From NCBI GenBank assembly GCA_016865505.2, contig AP025252.1, forward strand, positions 6,098,137 through 6,162,136: a stretch of DNA of 64,000 nt. Direction: 5' to 3'. The notes beneath the pieces are model-generated. The model worked only from the letters and a program-made list of their open reading frames with translations, was not told the DNA's origin and searched no databases. Positions 27,520 to 37,210 of the stretch are shown here, in pieces. Position 1 is the stretch's first letter; every line of letters starts with the position of its first letter. The position numbers and the translations under genes are program-made. The stretch is from Bryobacterales bacterium F-183 (GTDB lineage: Bacteria; Acidobacteriota; Terriglobia; Bryobacterales; Bryobacteraceae).

Positions 27520-29151
27520 TTACTTGTAGAGTGCCTTTGTGACCGCACCACGGAGCTTCATGAGGCCCGTGCGTACGTCCGATCCCAGGTGGATGCGCAG
27601 TGCCCGGCGATTGCGTTCAACCAGTACCTCAAGGTCGCCCCGAGCCTGTGCTGCTTTCACCACGCCGAAACTGTAACGAGCGCCGGGTACGGCAAGATCG
27701 GCCGCATCGTCACAGGTGATCTGCAGGAATACGCCGCTGTTCGGCCCGCCTTTGTACGCCTGCCCCGTGGAGTGCAGGAAGCGCGGCCCAAAACCGAGGC
27801 AGGTGGCCACCTTACGGCTGTCCCGAACCATGGACCGGATGGACTGCAGCGCGACCTCTGTACTTTCGTTCATTTCGATGTAGCCGAGGACAGCGAAATA
27901 GTCACCCGGCTGCAGGGTGGCAAGCAACTGCTTGATCTTATCCGAAGCATCCGCATCGCTGATGAGGACCGGGGTTTCCGCAGGCAGCGAGCCTTTTTCC
28001 TCATACTCAGACGTCAGCTTCTTCGTCGCGATCTTGCTGGCTTCGACGTCCGGCTGATCGAACGGGTTGATGCCGATGATCGAGCCTGCAACAGCCGTCG
28101 CGATTTCCCAGCGCAGGAACTCCGCACCAAGCTGATACTCGTCCTGCAAAGTGATCTTGATCACCGGGTGACCGGCTTCTTCTAGTGCCGAGATCGCCAC
28201 TTCATGCGCATTCTCGACGGCGCCCTGCAGGCGGATGTAGACGAAGACGCGATCGTTGCCGTACAGATGCGGCGGCGCGAGCGGTTCGCGATCCACCGGG
28301 ATAATACCCTTGCCGTTCTTGCCGGTCGATTCGGCGATCAACTGTTCCAGCCATGCGCCGAGGTCGAAGATACCGGGCGACGTCACGATGGTGAGCTTGT
28401 CGCGGCCGCTGTTGCAGGCCGTGCCGAGGATCGCGCCCAGAGCAACGCCGGGGTTCTTGGCGGGCTCGTTGTGGCAGTCCCCCACCATCACCTGCGCTTC
28501 ATGCAGGAAGCGCGGCATGTCCAGGCCCATGGCGGCGGCGGGAGCCATGCCGAAGTTGGACAGCGCAGAGTATCGCCCGCCGATGGTCTTGTCGCCGTAG
28601 AAGATCTTCCAGAAGCCGTCGGCCTCCGCCACCTTCTGCATGTTCGAGCCAGGATCGGTGATGGCGACGAACTGCGCCGGGTTCTTGACGCGATCAAAAA
28701 AGTACTGCTTGAAGATGTTGGGTTCGAGGGTCGAGCCGGACTTGCTGGAAACGAAAACAAGGGTCTTGTCCAGGTGGACTTTGTTTTCGAACGTCTTGAC
28801 CTGCGCCGGATCCGTGGAATCGAGGACGTGCATTTCCGGGAAGCCGGCCTTTTTGCCGAAGGTCATCTTGAGGACTTCGGGACAAAGCGACGAGCCGCCC
28901 ATACCAAGCAGCAGGATCTGTTCAAACCCGCGATCCTTTACTTCCTGGGCGAAAGCGGTGAGTTCGGCGACGTTGTCTACCTGCCGGTCTACGATGTCGA
29001 GCCAGCCCAGCCAGTTCTCTTCTCCAGAGTTGGTCCACAGGGTGGGGTCCTTGGCCCAAAGCCGGGCGACCTTACCATTCGCGGACCAGTCTTCCAGCGC
29101 TGCCTGGAACTTGTCGTTCAGATCCGACGGCAAAGAGTAATCAAGACTCAC
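27520..29151 (-). CDS. pgi: Glucose-6-phosphate isomerase
   Basis: A 543-residue enzyme interconverting glucose-6-phosphate and fructose-6-phosphate. It has LLLGMGGSSLCPEV near residue 93, the SKSGSTLEPNIFKQYFF phosphate-binding motif near 142, and GGRYSALSNFG. It resembles the isomerase half of bifunctional transaldolase/PGI proteins rather than E. coli Pgi; no transaldolase domain is present. The GTG at 29151 is chosen because GGAGG lies 9 nt upstream and it overlaps the glpD stop (GTGA). It is the last gene of the glpK-glpD-pgi operon, which would route glycerol carbon into hexose phosphate. Confidence 0.92.
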   Translation of the reverse strand: MSLDYSLPSDLNDKFQAALEDWSANGKVARLWAKDPTLWTNSGEENWLGWLDIVDRQVDNVAELTAFAQEVKDRGFEQILLLGMGGSSLCPEVLKMTFGKKAGFPEMHVLDSTDPAQVKTFENKVHLDKTLVFVSSKSGSTLEPNIFKQYFFDRVKNPAQFVAITDPGSNMQKVAEADGFWKIFYGDKTIGGRYSALSNFGMAPAAAMGLDMPRFLHEAQVMVGDCHNEPAKNPGVALGAILGTACNSGRDKLTIVTSPGIFDLGAWLEQLIAESTGKNGKGIIPVDREPLAPPHLYGNDRVFVYIRLQGAVENAHEVAISALEEAGHPVIKITLQDEYQLGAEFLRWEIATAVAGSIIGINPFDQPDVEASKIATKKLTSEYEEKGSLPAETPVLISDADASDKIKQLLATLQPGDYFAVLGYIEMNESTEVALQSIRSMVRDSRKVATCLGFGPRFLHSTGQAYKGGPNSGVFLQITCDDAADLAVPGARYSFGVVKAAQARGDLEVLVERNRRALRIHLGSDVRTGLMKLRGAVTKALYK

Positions 29152-30725
29152 GATGCACTTCCTCCTAAGACGTATCCGGCCGCGATTTTTTGGAAATCCG
29201 CCAGTTGTTGCTGTTCCCAGTCCGGCCCGCACTGTAACTCTGCGGCCATCAACTGGGCGACCCGAGGCGCCATGCGCAACGCGGCCTTTGCGTTCAAGAA
29301 CAGAGCGCGCGTACGGCGCGCCAAAACATCGTCCAAGGTCCGCGCCATTTCATTGCGGACCGCCCAAACCACTTCCGCACCGGTGTACGGCAGATCCTCA
29401 TCGAGCTTGCCCGCCCATTCCGGATTGGCGAGACTGAGCGCCTCAATGGCCGGCGCATCGGCCCCGTACACTTCCAGATCGGCGAACTTCTCCGCGTTTT
29501 GATGATAGCCGTGGACGTTTAGATTCTTCGTCACGCAGGGGCGCTCTTCGAGTTGCGCGATGGTGGCGGCCTTATTCACGCAATCCTCGGCCATGTGGCG
29601 GTATGTCGTCCACTTGCCGCCTGTGATCGTAACCAGGCAAGAATCCTCGATGCGGATGGTGTGGTCGCGAGAAAGCGCGGCTGTGTTGCCGGCATCGTCG
29701 CCAGCCTTCACCAACGGCCGGATGCCGACGAAGACCGACAGGACATCGTCGCGCGTGGGGGCATGATTCAGGTACCGCGCTGAGGTCTCGAGGATGAAGT
29801 CGATTTCCTCTTCAAACGGCAGCGGGTCGAGCGACGCGTTGGGGATCGGGGTGTCGGTGGTGCCGACGACCACGTGGCCGTGCCACGGGATGGCAAACAT
29901 CACGCGACCGTCGCTGGTGTGGGGCACCATGATGGCGTGGTCGCTCGACAGAAAGCGGCCGGGGAATACCAGATGGATGCCTTGGCTGGGCGCGATGAGC
30001 GGCTTGGCCTGCGGGTCCGCCATGCGACGGATGCCATCCGTAAACGCGCCCGTGGCGTTGATGATCACTTCTGCGTGGATCTGATGTTCGGCGCCGGTCT
30101 CGAGGTCCACCGCCACAGCGCCTGACAGTTCCGAACCCTGTTTGAGCAGACGGTCCACGCGCATGTAGTTGACGAGTACAGCGCCTTGCTCCGATGCAGT
30201 TTCCGCAAGGTTGATGAGCAGGCGGGAGTCATCAAACTGGCCGTCGTAATAAACGATGCCGCCGCGGAGACCGTCCGTCTTGATGGTCGGCAGGCGCTGC
30301 AAGGTTTCGTCACGCGACAGGATCGTCGAGGGGCCAAAGCCGTACTTGCCCGCGAGGAGATTGTAGACCTTCAAGCCGACGCCGTAAAAAGGCGCTTCCC
30401 ACCATTCGTAGTTGGGTACGACGAATGCAAGGTCATGCACCAGGTGCGGCGCATTCTGGCGCATCAGGCCGCGCTCTTTGAGCGCTTCCATCACCAGCGA
30501 GATGTTGCCCTGTTCGAGATAACGTACGCCACCGTGCGCGAGCTTGGTGCTACGGCTGGAGGTACCTTTGCCGAAGTCCGCCTGCTCGACGAGGACGACG
30601 TCGTAACCGCGCGACGCAGCATCGAGAGCCACGCCAACGCCGGTGGCGCCACCGCCGATGATCAGCATGTCCCACGGTTTGGAACCCCGGTCCCGAAGCC
30701 GGGCGAGCATCTCGTCGCGTTTCAT
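29148..30725 (-). CDS. glpD: Glycerol-3-phosphate dehydrogenase, FAD-dependent
   Basis: About 525 residues from the ATG at 30725 (MKRDEMLARL). The FAD-binding Rossmann motif is IIGGGATGVGVALDAASRG near residue 21, followed by SSRSTKLAHGGVRYLEQGN, the glycerol-3-phosphate dehydrogenase signature, and ITGGKWTTYRHMAED near 365. The C-terminal domain (from about 390) is the helical GlpO/GlpD cap. The enzyme oxidises glycerol-3-phosphate to dihydroxyacetone phosphate and passes electrons to the quinone pool at the membrane. It starts 5 nt after glpK and overlaps pgi by 4 nt. Confidence 0.95.
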   Translation of the reverse strand: MKRDEMLARLRDRGSKPWDMLIIGGGATGVGVALDAASRGYDVVLVEQADFGKGTSSRSTKLAHGGVRYLEQGNISLVMEALKERGLMRQNAPHLVHDLAFVVPNYEWWEAPFYGVGLKVYNLLAGKYGFGPSTILSRDETLQRLPTIKTDGLRGGIVYYDGQFDDSRLLINLAETASEQGAVLVNYMRVDRLLKQGSELSGAVAVDLETGAEHQIHAEVIINATGAFTDGIRRMADPQAKPLIAPSQGIHLVFPGRFLSSDHAIMVPHTSDGRVMFAIPWHGHVVVGTTDTPIPNASLDPLPFEEEIDFILETSARYLNHAPTRDDVLSVFVGIRPLVKAGDDAGNTAALSRDHTIRIEDSCLVTITGGKWTTYRHMAEDCVNKAATIAQLEERPCVTKNLNVHGYHQNAEKFADLEVYGADAPAIEALSLANPEWAGKLDEDLPYTGAEVVWAVRNEMARTLDDVLARRTRALFLNAKAALRMAPRVAQLMAAELQCGPDWEQQQLADFQKIAAGYVLGGSAS

Positions 30726-30730
30726 GATCG

Positions 30731-32215
<1,485 letters not shown>

Positions 32216-32320
32216 TTCTCAAGTCTAACTTGGCTCAAAAGCACCGGTCCGGTGGTGCAAAGCTTGCAGGCGCCGAGTAGCGGATTGCGCGAAATGCCTG
32301 TAAATCAAGGCGATGCGTGA

Positions 32321-32336
32321 TGGCACGGCATTTGCA
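32321..32336 (+). promoter_or_regulatory. Sigma-54 promoter of the first WXXGXW gene
   Basis: TGGCACGGCATTTGCA matches the -24/-12 consensus (TGGCAC-N5-TTGCA), with GG and GC exactly 10 nt apart. The predicted start is near 32347, giving a leader of about 26 nt before the ATG at 32373. Confidence 0.8.
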
Positions 32337-32372
32337 TTCTTGAGAGGCGTAGGACGAAGGAGGTTCTCAACC

Positions 32373-32699
32373 ATGAAAAAGATGTTCTTAGCTGGATTGC
32401 TACTGGCGAGCTCTGCGGCTTTTGCCGACACGAGTTTCTACTTTGGCGGTAGCTGGGGCAATCGACGGCCGGCGCCGGTTCGTGTGTACAACGCACCGCC
32501 TCCGCCTCCACGGTTCGCGTATGCGCGTCCTCCGATGCCGCGTCCCGGCTATGTGTGGATTGACGGCTACTACGATTACGGACCACGCGGGTACTTCTGG
32601 CGGCCCGGATACTGGGCGGCGCGCCCGCATCCGAGAGCGATCTGGGTGGCGCCTCGCTACTACCGCGGCGGCTTTGAAGCCGGGTACTGGCGGCGGTAA
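32373..32699 (+). CDS. Secreted WXXGXW-repeat protein, copy 1
   Basis: A 108-residue protein. The ATG at 32373 is chosen for the AAGGAGG site upstream and the clean signal peptide (MKKMFLAGLLLASSAAFA). The mature part starts TSFYFGGSWG, then a Pro-rich stretch (APPPPPRFAYARPP) and the tyrosine/tryptophan-rich repeats YVWIDGYYDYG, WRPGYW, IWVAPRYYRGG and GYWRR, matching the WXXGXW/YXWGXW repeat family. Members are small exported proteins with no known catalytic role. The calculated charge is strongly basic. It is paralogous to the gene at 32867, and both have sigma-54 promoters. Confidence 0.85.
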   Translation: MKKMFLAGLLLASSAAFADTSFYFGGSWGNRRPAPVRVYNAPPPPPRFAYARPPMPRPGYVWIDGYYDYGPRGYFWRPGYWAARPHPRAIWVAPRYYRGGFEAGYWRR

Positions 32700-32719
32700 C
32701 TGTACCACTTAACGGAAAT

Positions 32720-32777
32720 GGCGATTGGCCGAAATCCACCATCGCGGTGGTGGATTCTCAGAGCTTTCCCAATCGCC
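32720..32777. repeat. Nested inverted repeat between the WXXGXW paralogs
   Basis: An outer perfect 9-bp stem, GGCGATTGG / CCAATCGCC (32720-32728 and 32769-32777), encloses an inner perfect 9-bp stem, AATCCACCA / TGGTGGATT (32733-32741 and 32748-32756), with a 6-nt loop. There is no T-run, so it may stabilise or process the upstream mRNA, or be an activator-binding palindrome for the sigma-54 promoter downstream. Confidence 0.65.
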
Positions 32778-32815
32778 CTTTACGTGAATTCTCGAAAAAT
32801 CAATGACGTAGGGAT

Positions 32816-32831
32816 TGGCAAAACTTTTGCA
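32816..32831 (+). promoter_or_regulatory. Sigma-54 promoter of the second WXXGXW gene
   Basis: TGGCAAAACTTTTGCA holds GG (32817-32818) and GC (32829-32830) exactly 10 nt apart, matching the -24/-12 consensus. The predicted start is near 32842, about 25 nt before the ATG at 32867. Confidence 0.75.
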
Positions 32832-32866
32832 CTTTGAAGGTGTGTAAAGAGGAGAAGGAGGACGTT

Positions 32867-33223
32867 ATGAAAAAGCTGATGCTCACCGGATTATTGCTGG
32901 CCGCCAGCGCGCCGATGTTCGCGCAGGGTGGAGGCTTCTACATCGGCGGCAGTTGGGGTCGCGTGGCACCGGCGCCGGTGCGTGTGTATGCTCCGCCGCC
33001 TCCGCCGCCCGCTTACTACGGAGGTTACGGCTACAACGTGTACCGCCGTCCGCCGATGCCCGGCCCAGGGTTTGTTTGGATTGACGGCTACTACAACTGG
33101 GCTCCACGAGGCGGGTATGCGTGGCGTCCCGGATACTGGGCCGCACGCCCCCATCCGAGGGCATACTGGGTGGCTCCGCGGTACCATCGCGGCGGCTATA
33201 TTGGCGGCTACTGGCGCCGCTAA
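32867..33223 (+). CDS. Secreted WXXGXW-repeat protein, copy 2
   Basis: A 118-residue paralog of the gene at 32373. The ATG at 32867 follows a GGAGAAGGAGG site and opens a signal peptide (MKKLMLTGLLLAASAPMFA). The mature part has GGGFYIGGSWG, a Pro-rich run with AYYGGYGYN, then FVWIDGYYNWA, WRPGYWAARPHPRAYWVAP and GGYIGGYWRR. The second half is nearly identical to copy 1, whereas the Pro-rich segment is longer. It is exported, probably periplasmic or surface-located. It is followed by a strong terminator, so it is probably a single-gene transcript. Confidence 0.85.
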   Translation: MKKLMLTGLLLAASAPMFAQGGGFYIGGSWGRVAPAPVRVYAPPPPPPAYYGGYGYNVYRRPPMPGPGFVWIDGYYNWAPRGGYAWRPGYWAARPHPRAYWVAPRYHRGGYIGGYWRR

Positions 33224-33255
33224 ATTTCAGCCTGTGTAATTTCTGTGGGAAACCT

Positions 33256-33299
33256 GCGCCGCGGACGGTGGGAAACACCGTTTGCGGCGCTCGTCTTTT
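33256..33299 (+). terminator. Intrinsic terminator after WXXGXW copy 2
   Basis: An outer stem GCGCCGC (33256-33262) / GCGGCGC (33284-33290) encloses an inner stem ACGGTG-GGAAA-CACCGT, and a T-rich tail (TCGTCTTTT) follows. Confidence 0.85.
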
Positions 33300-33334
33300 G
33301 TGTGCTTGACTGCGCTAGAGTAGATTAGAACAGC

Positions 33335-34156
33335 ATGCAAAAAACTTCCAACGTTGCTGAATTAGAAGCAATTTGCAAGAGCGTGCGGAGATCGATCATT
33401 GAGATGATCTACCACGCTAAATCGGGCCACCCGGGTGGTTCCCTCTCCGCAGTGGAAACTTTGGTGACGTTGTACTTCGACGTCATGAATCACAAGCCCG
33501 AACAGCCCGATTGGAAGGACCGTGACCGGTTCATTCTTTCCAAAGGGCATGCCTGTCCGGTGCTGTACGCCGTGATGGCCGAATGCGGGTATACGCCGAA
33601 AGATAAGCTCAATACCCTCCGCGAACTGGGGTCCATCTATCAGGGACACCCCGATATGCGGTTCATCCCTTCTTTGGAAGCTTCAACAGGTTCTCTGGGT
33701 CTCGGCCTTTCGCTCGCCATTGGCATGGGTCTGGCGGCAAAGCTCGACAAGAGTCCCGCACGCACGTACGTGGTGTTGGGCGACGGCGAAATTCAGGAAG
33801 GGCAGATCTGGGAAGCCGCGATGTTCGGCTCCTACCACCATGTGGATAACGTCTGCTGCATCGTCGACTACAACAAGATTCAGTTGGACGGCTGGGTAAA
33901 GGACATCATGGGTCTGGAGCCGCTGGCCGACAAGTGGAAGTCGTTCGGGTGGCACGTAATTCAGCCGGACGGCCACAGCGTCTCCGGTATGCAGGCCGCC
34001 TTTGCGGAAGCCGCCGCCACCAAGAACAAGCCGACCGTCATCATTGCCGAAACCATCAAGGGTAAGGGTGTTTCCTTCATGGAAAACAATCCCAAGTACC
34101 ACGGCGTCGCGCCGAACGCGGACGAATACAAGAAGGCACTGGAGGAGTTGCAGTAA
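33335..34156 (+). CDS. Transketolase, N-terminal (ThDP-binding) subunit
   Basis: A 273-residue subunit of a split transketolase, which moves two-carbon units between sugar phosphates in the pentose phosphate pathway. Visible motifs are HAKSGHPGGSLSAVETLVTLYFDVM, RFILSKGHACPVLYA, GHPDMRFIPSLEASTGSLGLGLSLAIGM and the ThDP/Mg motif VLGDGEIQEGQIWEAAMFG with the distal N in IVDYNKIQLDG. It needs the C-terminal subunit encoded next, with which it shares one base (TAATG). Confidence 0.96.
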   Translation: MQKTSNVAELEAICKSVRRSIIEMIYHAKSGHPGGSLSAVETLVTLYFDVMNHKPEQPDWKDRDRFILSKGHACPVLYAVMAECGYTPKDKLNTLRELGSIYQGHPDMRFIPSLEASTGSLGLGLSLAIGMGLAAKLDKSPARTYVVLGDGEIQEGQIWEAAMFGSYHHVDNVCCIVDYNKIQLDGWVKDIMGLEPLADKWKSFGWHVIQPDGHSVSGMQAAFAEAAATKNKPTVIIAETIKGKGVSFMENNPKYHGVAPNADEYKKALEELQ

Positions 34157-35121
34157 TGGCGACGGCGAAGCACGAATTGAAATTGGGCCGCGCGACGCGC
34201 GAAGCCTTCGGCGAAGCTCTGGTGGAGTTGGGCCGCGAAAATCCGAACGTCGTGGTGTGCGACGCGGATCTTTCGAAATCGACTTATACGCACCTGTTTG
34301 CCAAGGAATTCAAAGATCGCTTCTTTGAGTGCGGCATTGCAGAAGCCAACATGGTAGCGATTGGCGCGGGTTTGGCGCACGCAGGCAAAGTCCCGTTTGT
34401 GTCGAGCTTTTCGGCGTTCCTGCTCAACAAGGGCTTTGAGCAACTGCGCGTCACCGCGGCGTACGGGCGTACGAATCTGAAGGCCGTCGGTACCCATAGC
34501 GGCATCTCGATCGGCGAAGACGGTCCGTCACAGATGTCGATTGAAGACATCAGCCTCGCGACGTCGCTGGCCGGCTTTACCGTAATCGCACCATGCGACG
34601 AGATCGCGATGAAGGAACTGGTGAAGCAGGCGGCGCATACCTGGGGTCCGTTCTTTATCCGCGCGGGCCGCGCCAAGTGCCCGCTGGTGTACAGCCCGGA
34701 CCAGAAGTTCGAGATCGGCAAGGCCATCGAAGTGGTCGCCGGTACGGACGTCACGGTGATCGCCAACGGTCTGCTGGTGGCAGAAGCTGTCAAGGCTTCG
34801 GATACCCTAGCCGACGAAGGCATCAGCGTCCGCGTGGTGGATATGCACACGGTGAAGCCGATCGATCGCGACGCCATCGCCAAGGCAGCTGCCGAAACGG
34901 GCGCCATCGTGGTAGCGGAAGAGCACCTGGTGGATGCCGGTCTGGGAGTTCGTGTCGCGCAGGTGGTGGCAGAGACCAACCCATGCGTGATGGAGTTCCT
35001 GGGCATCAACGACACGTACGCAGAATCCGGTACGCCAGACGACGTTCTGGACAAGTACGGCATGCGCGCCAAGAACGTGGTCGAAAAGATCAAGGCTGTG
35101 CTCGCTCGCAAAAAGAAGTAG
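34156..35121 (+). CDS. Transketolase, C-terminal subunit
   Basis: A 321-residue subunit that contributes the pyrimidine-binding and C-terminal domains of the split transketolase. Motifs include VVVCDADLSKSTYT, FFECGIAEANMVAIGAGLAHAG with the catalytic glutamate, PFVSSFSAFLLNKGFEQLR, THSGISIGEDGPSQMSIEDI, and the VVDMHTVKPID and VVAEEHLVDAGLG stretches of the C-terminal domain. The start overlaps the stop of the N subunit by one base, so the two chains are probably made in equal amounts. Confidence 0.96.
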   Translation: MATAKHELKLGRATREAFGEALVELGRENPNVVVCDADLSKSTYTHLFAKEFKDRFFECGIAEANMVAIGAGLAHAGKVPFVSSFSAFLLNKGFEQLRVTAAYGRTNLKAVGTHSGISIGEDGPSQMSIEDISLATSLAGFTVIAPCDEIAMKELVKQAAHTWGPFFIRAGRAKCPLVYSPDQKFEIGKAIEVVAGTDVTVIANGLLVAEAVKASDTLADEGISVRVVDMHTVKPIDRDAIAKAAAETGAIVVAEEHLVDAGLGVRVAQVVAETNPCVMEFLGINDTYAESGTPDDVLDKYGMRAKNVVEKIKAVLARKKK

Positions 35122-35138
35122 CGTTTCAGGAATCGGCC

Positions 35139-35873
35139 ATGCGCTCAGGTCCAGCAGCAGCGACGCGCCGGAGTACGGCATCGTCTGGTTCGCGGCAAAC
35201 ATCCAGCCTAGGCGGGCAGGAGACGCGAAATCAGACGGTGATCGCACGTCTGGCAGAGTTGGTGTCGCAACGGGACTGGGCAATGGTCGAGGCCGGACGA
35301 TCGTTGCATGACGATCTGGGGCAGATCCTGACCGCCACCGGAATTCAGTTCGATTTGATGGCGCAGGAAGTATCCGGCGCGCACCCGGATGTCGCGGAGA
35401 AGTTGCATCAGTTGCAGGCATTGTTAGAGGAATGCCAGGTCCGCACGCGGGTGATCAGCAGACAGATGCAGCGGTCCACAGTAGACCGCTTGGGGTTAAA
35501 GTCGGCGCTCGAGAGGACCCGGGACCGTTGGGAACCGGGCTTTGCAGGCTTTATCTCGTTGGAGTGCGATGCGCGGGTCCGGCCACCGGCTTCGGTGGCA
35601 CGGGCAATCGCGTCGTTAGTGGAACACGCGTTGGAGTTGGCCTGTAATCGCAGCGCCTGCACATGCGCCGAGATCGGCGTGGTGGAAGGTAGTGCAGGGC
35701 GATACCACGCGAAAGTCCGGCTGGATGGAGTGACAGATCCTTTCCAGAATATTGATGAAGAAGTGCGCTGGCATGTGGTGAGAGGATCCTGCCAGATCGC
35801 CGGCGGCGAGGCCCACATAGAGGTCTCGACCGTAGACAATAACACGACCAATTTGATAGCCCAGTTCGGCTAG
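35139..35873 (+). CDS. Histidine kinase-like protein with degenerate ATPase domain
   Basis: About 244 residues from the ATG at 35139. Residues 1-35 are Ser/Gln/Arg-rich and probably disordered. Residues 45-130 form the HisKA_3-type dimer with the phosphoacceptor motif SLHDDLGQILTATGIQFDLM. The remainder is where a HATPase domain belongs, but the N box reads LVEHALELAC and no DxGxG or GxGxG glycine-rich loops are present, so ATP binding looks lost. It is immediately followed by a NarL-type regulator (15 nt), its probable partner. It could act as a phosphatase or a phosphotransfer adaptor. Confidence 0.65.
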   Translation: MRSGPAAATRRSTASSGSRQTSSLGGQETRNQTVIARLAELVSQRDWAMVEAGRSLHDDLGQILTATGIQFDLMAQEVSGAHPDVAEKLHQLQALLEECQVRTRVISRQMQRSTVDRLGLKSALERTRDRWEPGFAGFISLECDARVRPPASVARAIASLVEHALELACNRSACTCAEIGVVEGSAGRYHAKVRLDGVTDPFQNIDEEVRWHVVRGSCQIAGGEAHIEVSTVDNNTTNLIAQFG

Positions 35874-35888
35874 GGGACCTAATGAATT

Positions 35889-36617
35889 ATGCCCTTCGAT
35901 ATCCTGCTCGTTGACGATCACAAGATCATGCGCGATGGCGTCAAAGCCATCCTCAAACTGCATGCCGACTTCAACGTCGCGGGGGAAGCGGAAAACGGCC
36001 ACGACGCGATTCAGTACGTGAAGCGCTACCCGGTAGACGTGGTGCTGATGGACATCGGCTTGCCCGGTTTGAGCGGCATCGAGACCACATCGGAACTGCT
36101 CCGGCAATCCGGCGACACCCGCATCATCATCCTGTCGATGTACGAGGATGAGGATTCGGTGGTTGCAGCCATGCGCGCCGGCGCTCGCGGCTTTGTGCTC
36201 AAACAGGCGTCCGAGGTGGACCTCGTGGATGCGCTACGTACTGTGGCCCGTGGTGGCACGTACCTGAGCCCTGAAGTTTCCGACAAGCTGCTGCGGCGGC
36301 TGCAGAACGGCAACATGGAGACGCGGTCGTCGGGTCCTGCCGTGGAAGGTTTGTCGCCTCGTGAATTGCAGGTTATGCGTATGGTGGCGGAAGGCAAGAC
36401 AAGCAAAGAGATCGCCGTGATGCTCGACCTTGGCTTGCAGACCGTGCGTAGCTACCGCAAGACCATGATGAAGAAGCTGGGAGTGAGCAACGTCGCCGGC
36501 TTGACGCAAATAGCTCTGGCGGCTGGCGTGACGCATCTAAATGGTAGTCAGGCGCCGGCTCCACATCACGCGGCGTCGGCAAACTCGTTGTTGCGGGCAA
36601 AGTCCCACCACGCGTAA
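35889..36617 (+). CDS. NarL/FixJ family response regulator
   Basis: A 242-residue transcription factor. The receiver holds the acidic pair in ILLVDDHKIMRDG, the phosphoacceptor in VVLMDIGLPGLSG, a threonine/serine in IIILSMYED and the lysine in FVLKQASEV. The LuxR-type helix-turn-helix is at about residues 158-215 (LSPRELQVMRMVAEGKTSKEIAVML with VRSYRKTMMKKLGV). The C terminus adds an Ala/His-rich tail. It is co-directional with the degenerate kinase; target genes are unknown. Confidence 0.95.
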   Translation: MPFDILLVDDHKIMRDGVKAILKLHADFNVAGEAENGHDAIQYVKRYPVDVVLMDIGLPGLSGIETTSELLRQSGDTRIIILSMYEDEDSVVAAMRAGARGFVLKQASEVDLVDALRTVARGGTYLSPEVSDKLLRRLQNGNMETRSSGPAVEGLSPRELQVMRMVAEGKTSKEIAVMLDLGLQTVRSYRKTMMKKLGVSNVAGLTQIALAAGVTHLNGSQAPAPHHAASANSLLRAKSHHA

Positions 36618-36632
36618 AAGACCGTTGCAGCA

Positions 36633-37199
36633 GTGGCAGATACGACCAGACGATTTTCGGCATCGATGTATTGGGTTGGGCACATTGCCACCCTGGTGTC
36701 GATCTTTGCGATCTTCGCAGCGCTGATCATTGCGTATCTGGTACGGTCCACGAATCCGGATCAGTGGCGGCCAATTGCGTTGCCGGGTCAGTTGTGGTTC
36801 AGCACCGCGTTGCTGGCGGCCTGTAGCCTCGCGATCGAAATGGCTCGCCGCGCGCTGCGGTTGTACAGCGTGCATGCTTATTCGGTGTGGCTGGTGCGTA
36901 CGGCGTGGCTGGCGGGGTTCTTTCTGGTATCGCAGGTGCTGTGCTGGCGCATCATGGCGGCAAGCATCCCGGCGGGAGACCAGAACGGCGGGTTGTTCTA
37001 TATTTTAACGGGTTCGCATGCCGTCCATATTTTGGGCGGCATCGCTGTGTTGGGATATCTGCTGTACCGTCTGGCGAGGCCCTGGGCGATCGATGTAGAA
37101 GTACGGCGTGAAGCGATTACGTTCATGCTCGCCACGTACTGGCACTTCATGCTGCTGATCTGGCTGGCGATCTACGGAGTGTTCGCGCTGCGTTCGTGA
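36633..37199 (+). CDS. Cytochrome c oxidase subunit III-like membrane protein
   Basis: A 188-residue integral membrane protein starting at GTG 36633, with about five transmembrane helices: residues 14-36, 52-70, 84-105, 125-145 and 165-185. The FYILTGSHAVHILGG helix and the TYWHFMLLIWLAIYGVF end are hallmarks of heme-copper oxidase subunit III. No subunit I, II or IV gene lies nearby, so it either belongs to an oxidase encoded elsewhere or has another role. It starts 15 nt after the response regulator, perhaps as one transcript, and a hairpin follows it. Confidence 0.8.
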   Translation: MADTTRRFSASMYWVGHIATLVSIFAIFAALIIAYLVRSTNPDQWRPIALPGQLWFSTALLAACSLAIEMARRALRLYSVHAYSVWLVRTAWLAGFFLVSQVLCWRIMAASIPAGDQNGGLFYILTGSHAVHILGGIAVLGYLLYRLARPWAIDVEVRREAITFMLATYWHFMLLIWLAIYGVFALRS

Positions 37200-37210
37200 A
37201 CCGGAACAAT

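Noticed and set aside
28204-29502. A 432-residue plus-strand frame
   Set aside because: Antisense to pgi and glpD, both certain genes; low-complexity translation.
33301-33334. A TTGACT -35 box for the transketolase genes
   Set aside because: A 17-nt spacer would put the -10 box against the ATG, so the element cannot be trusted as a promoter.
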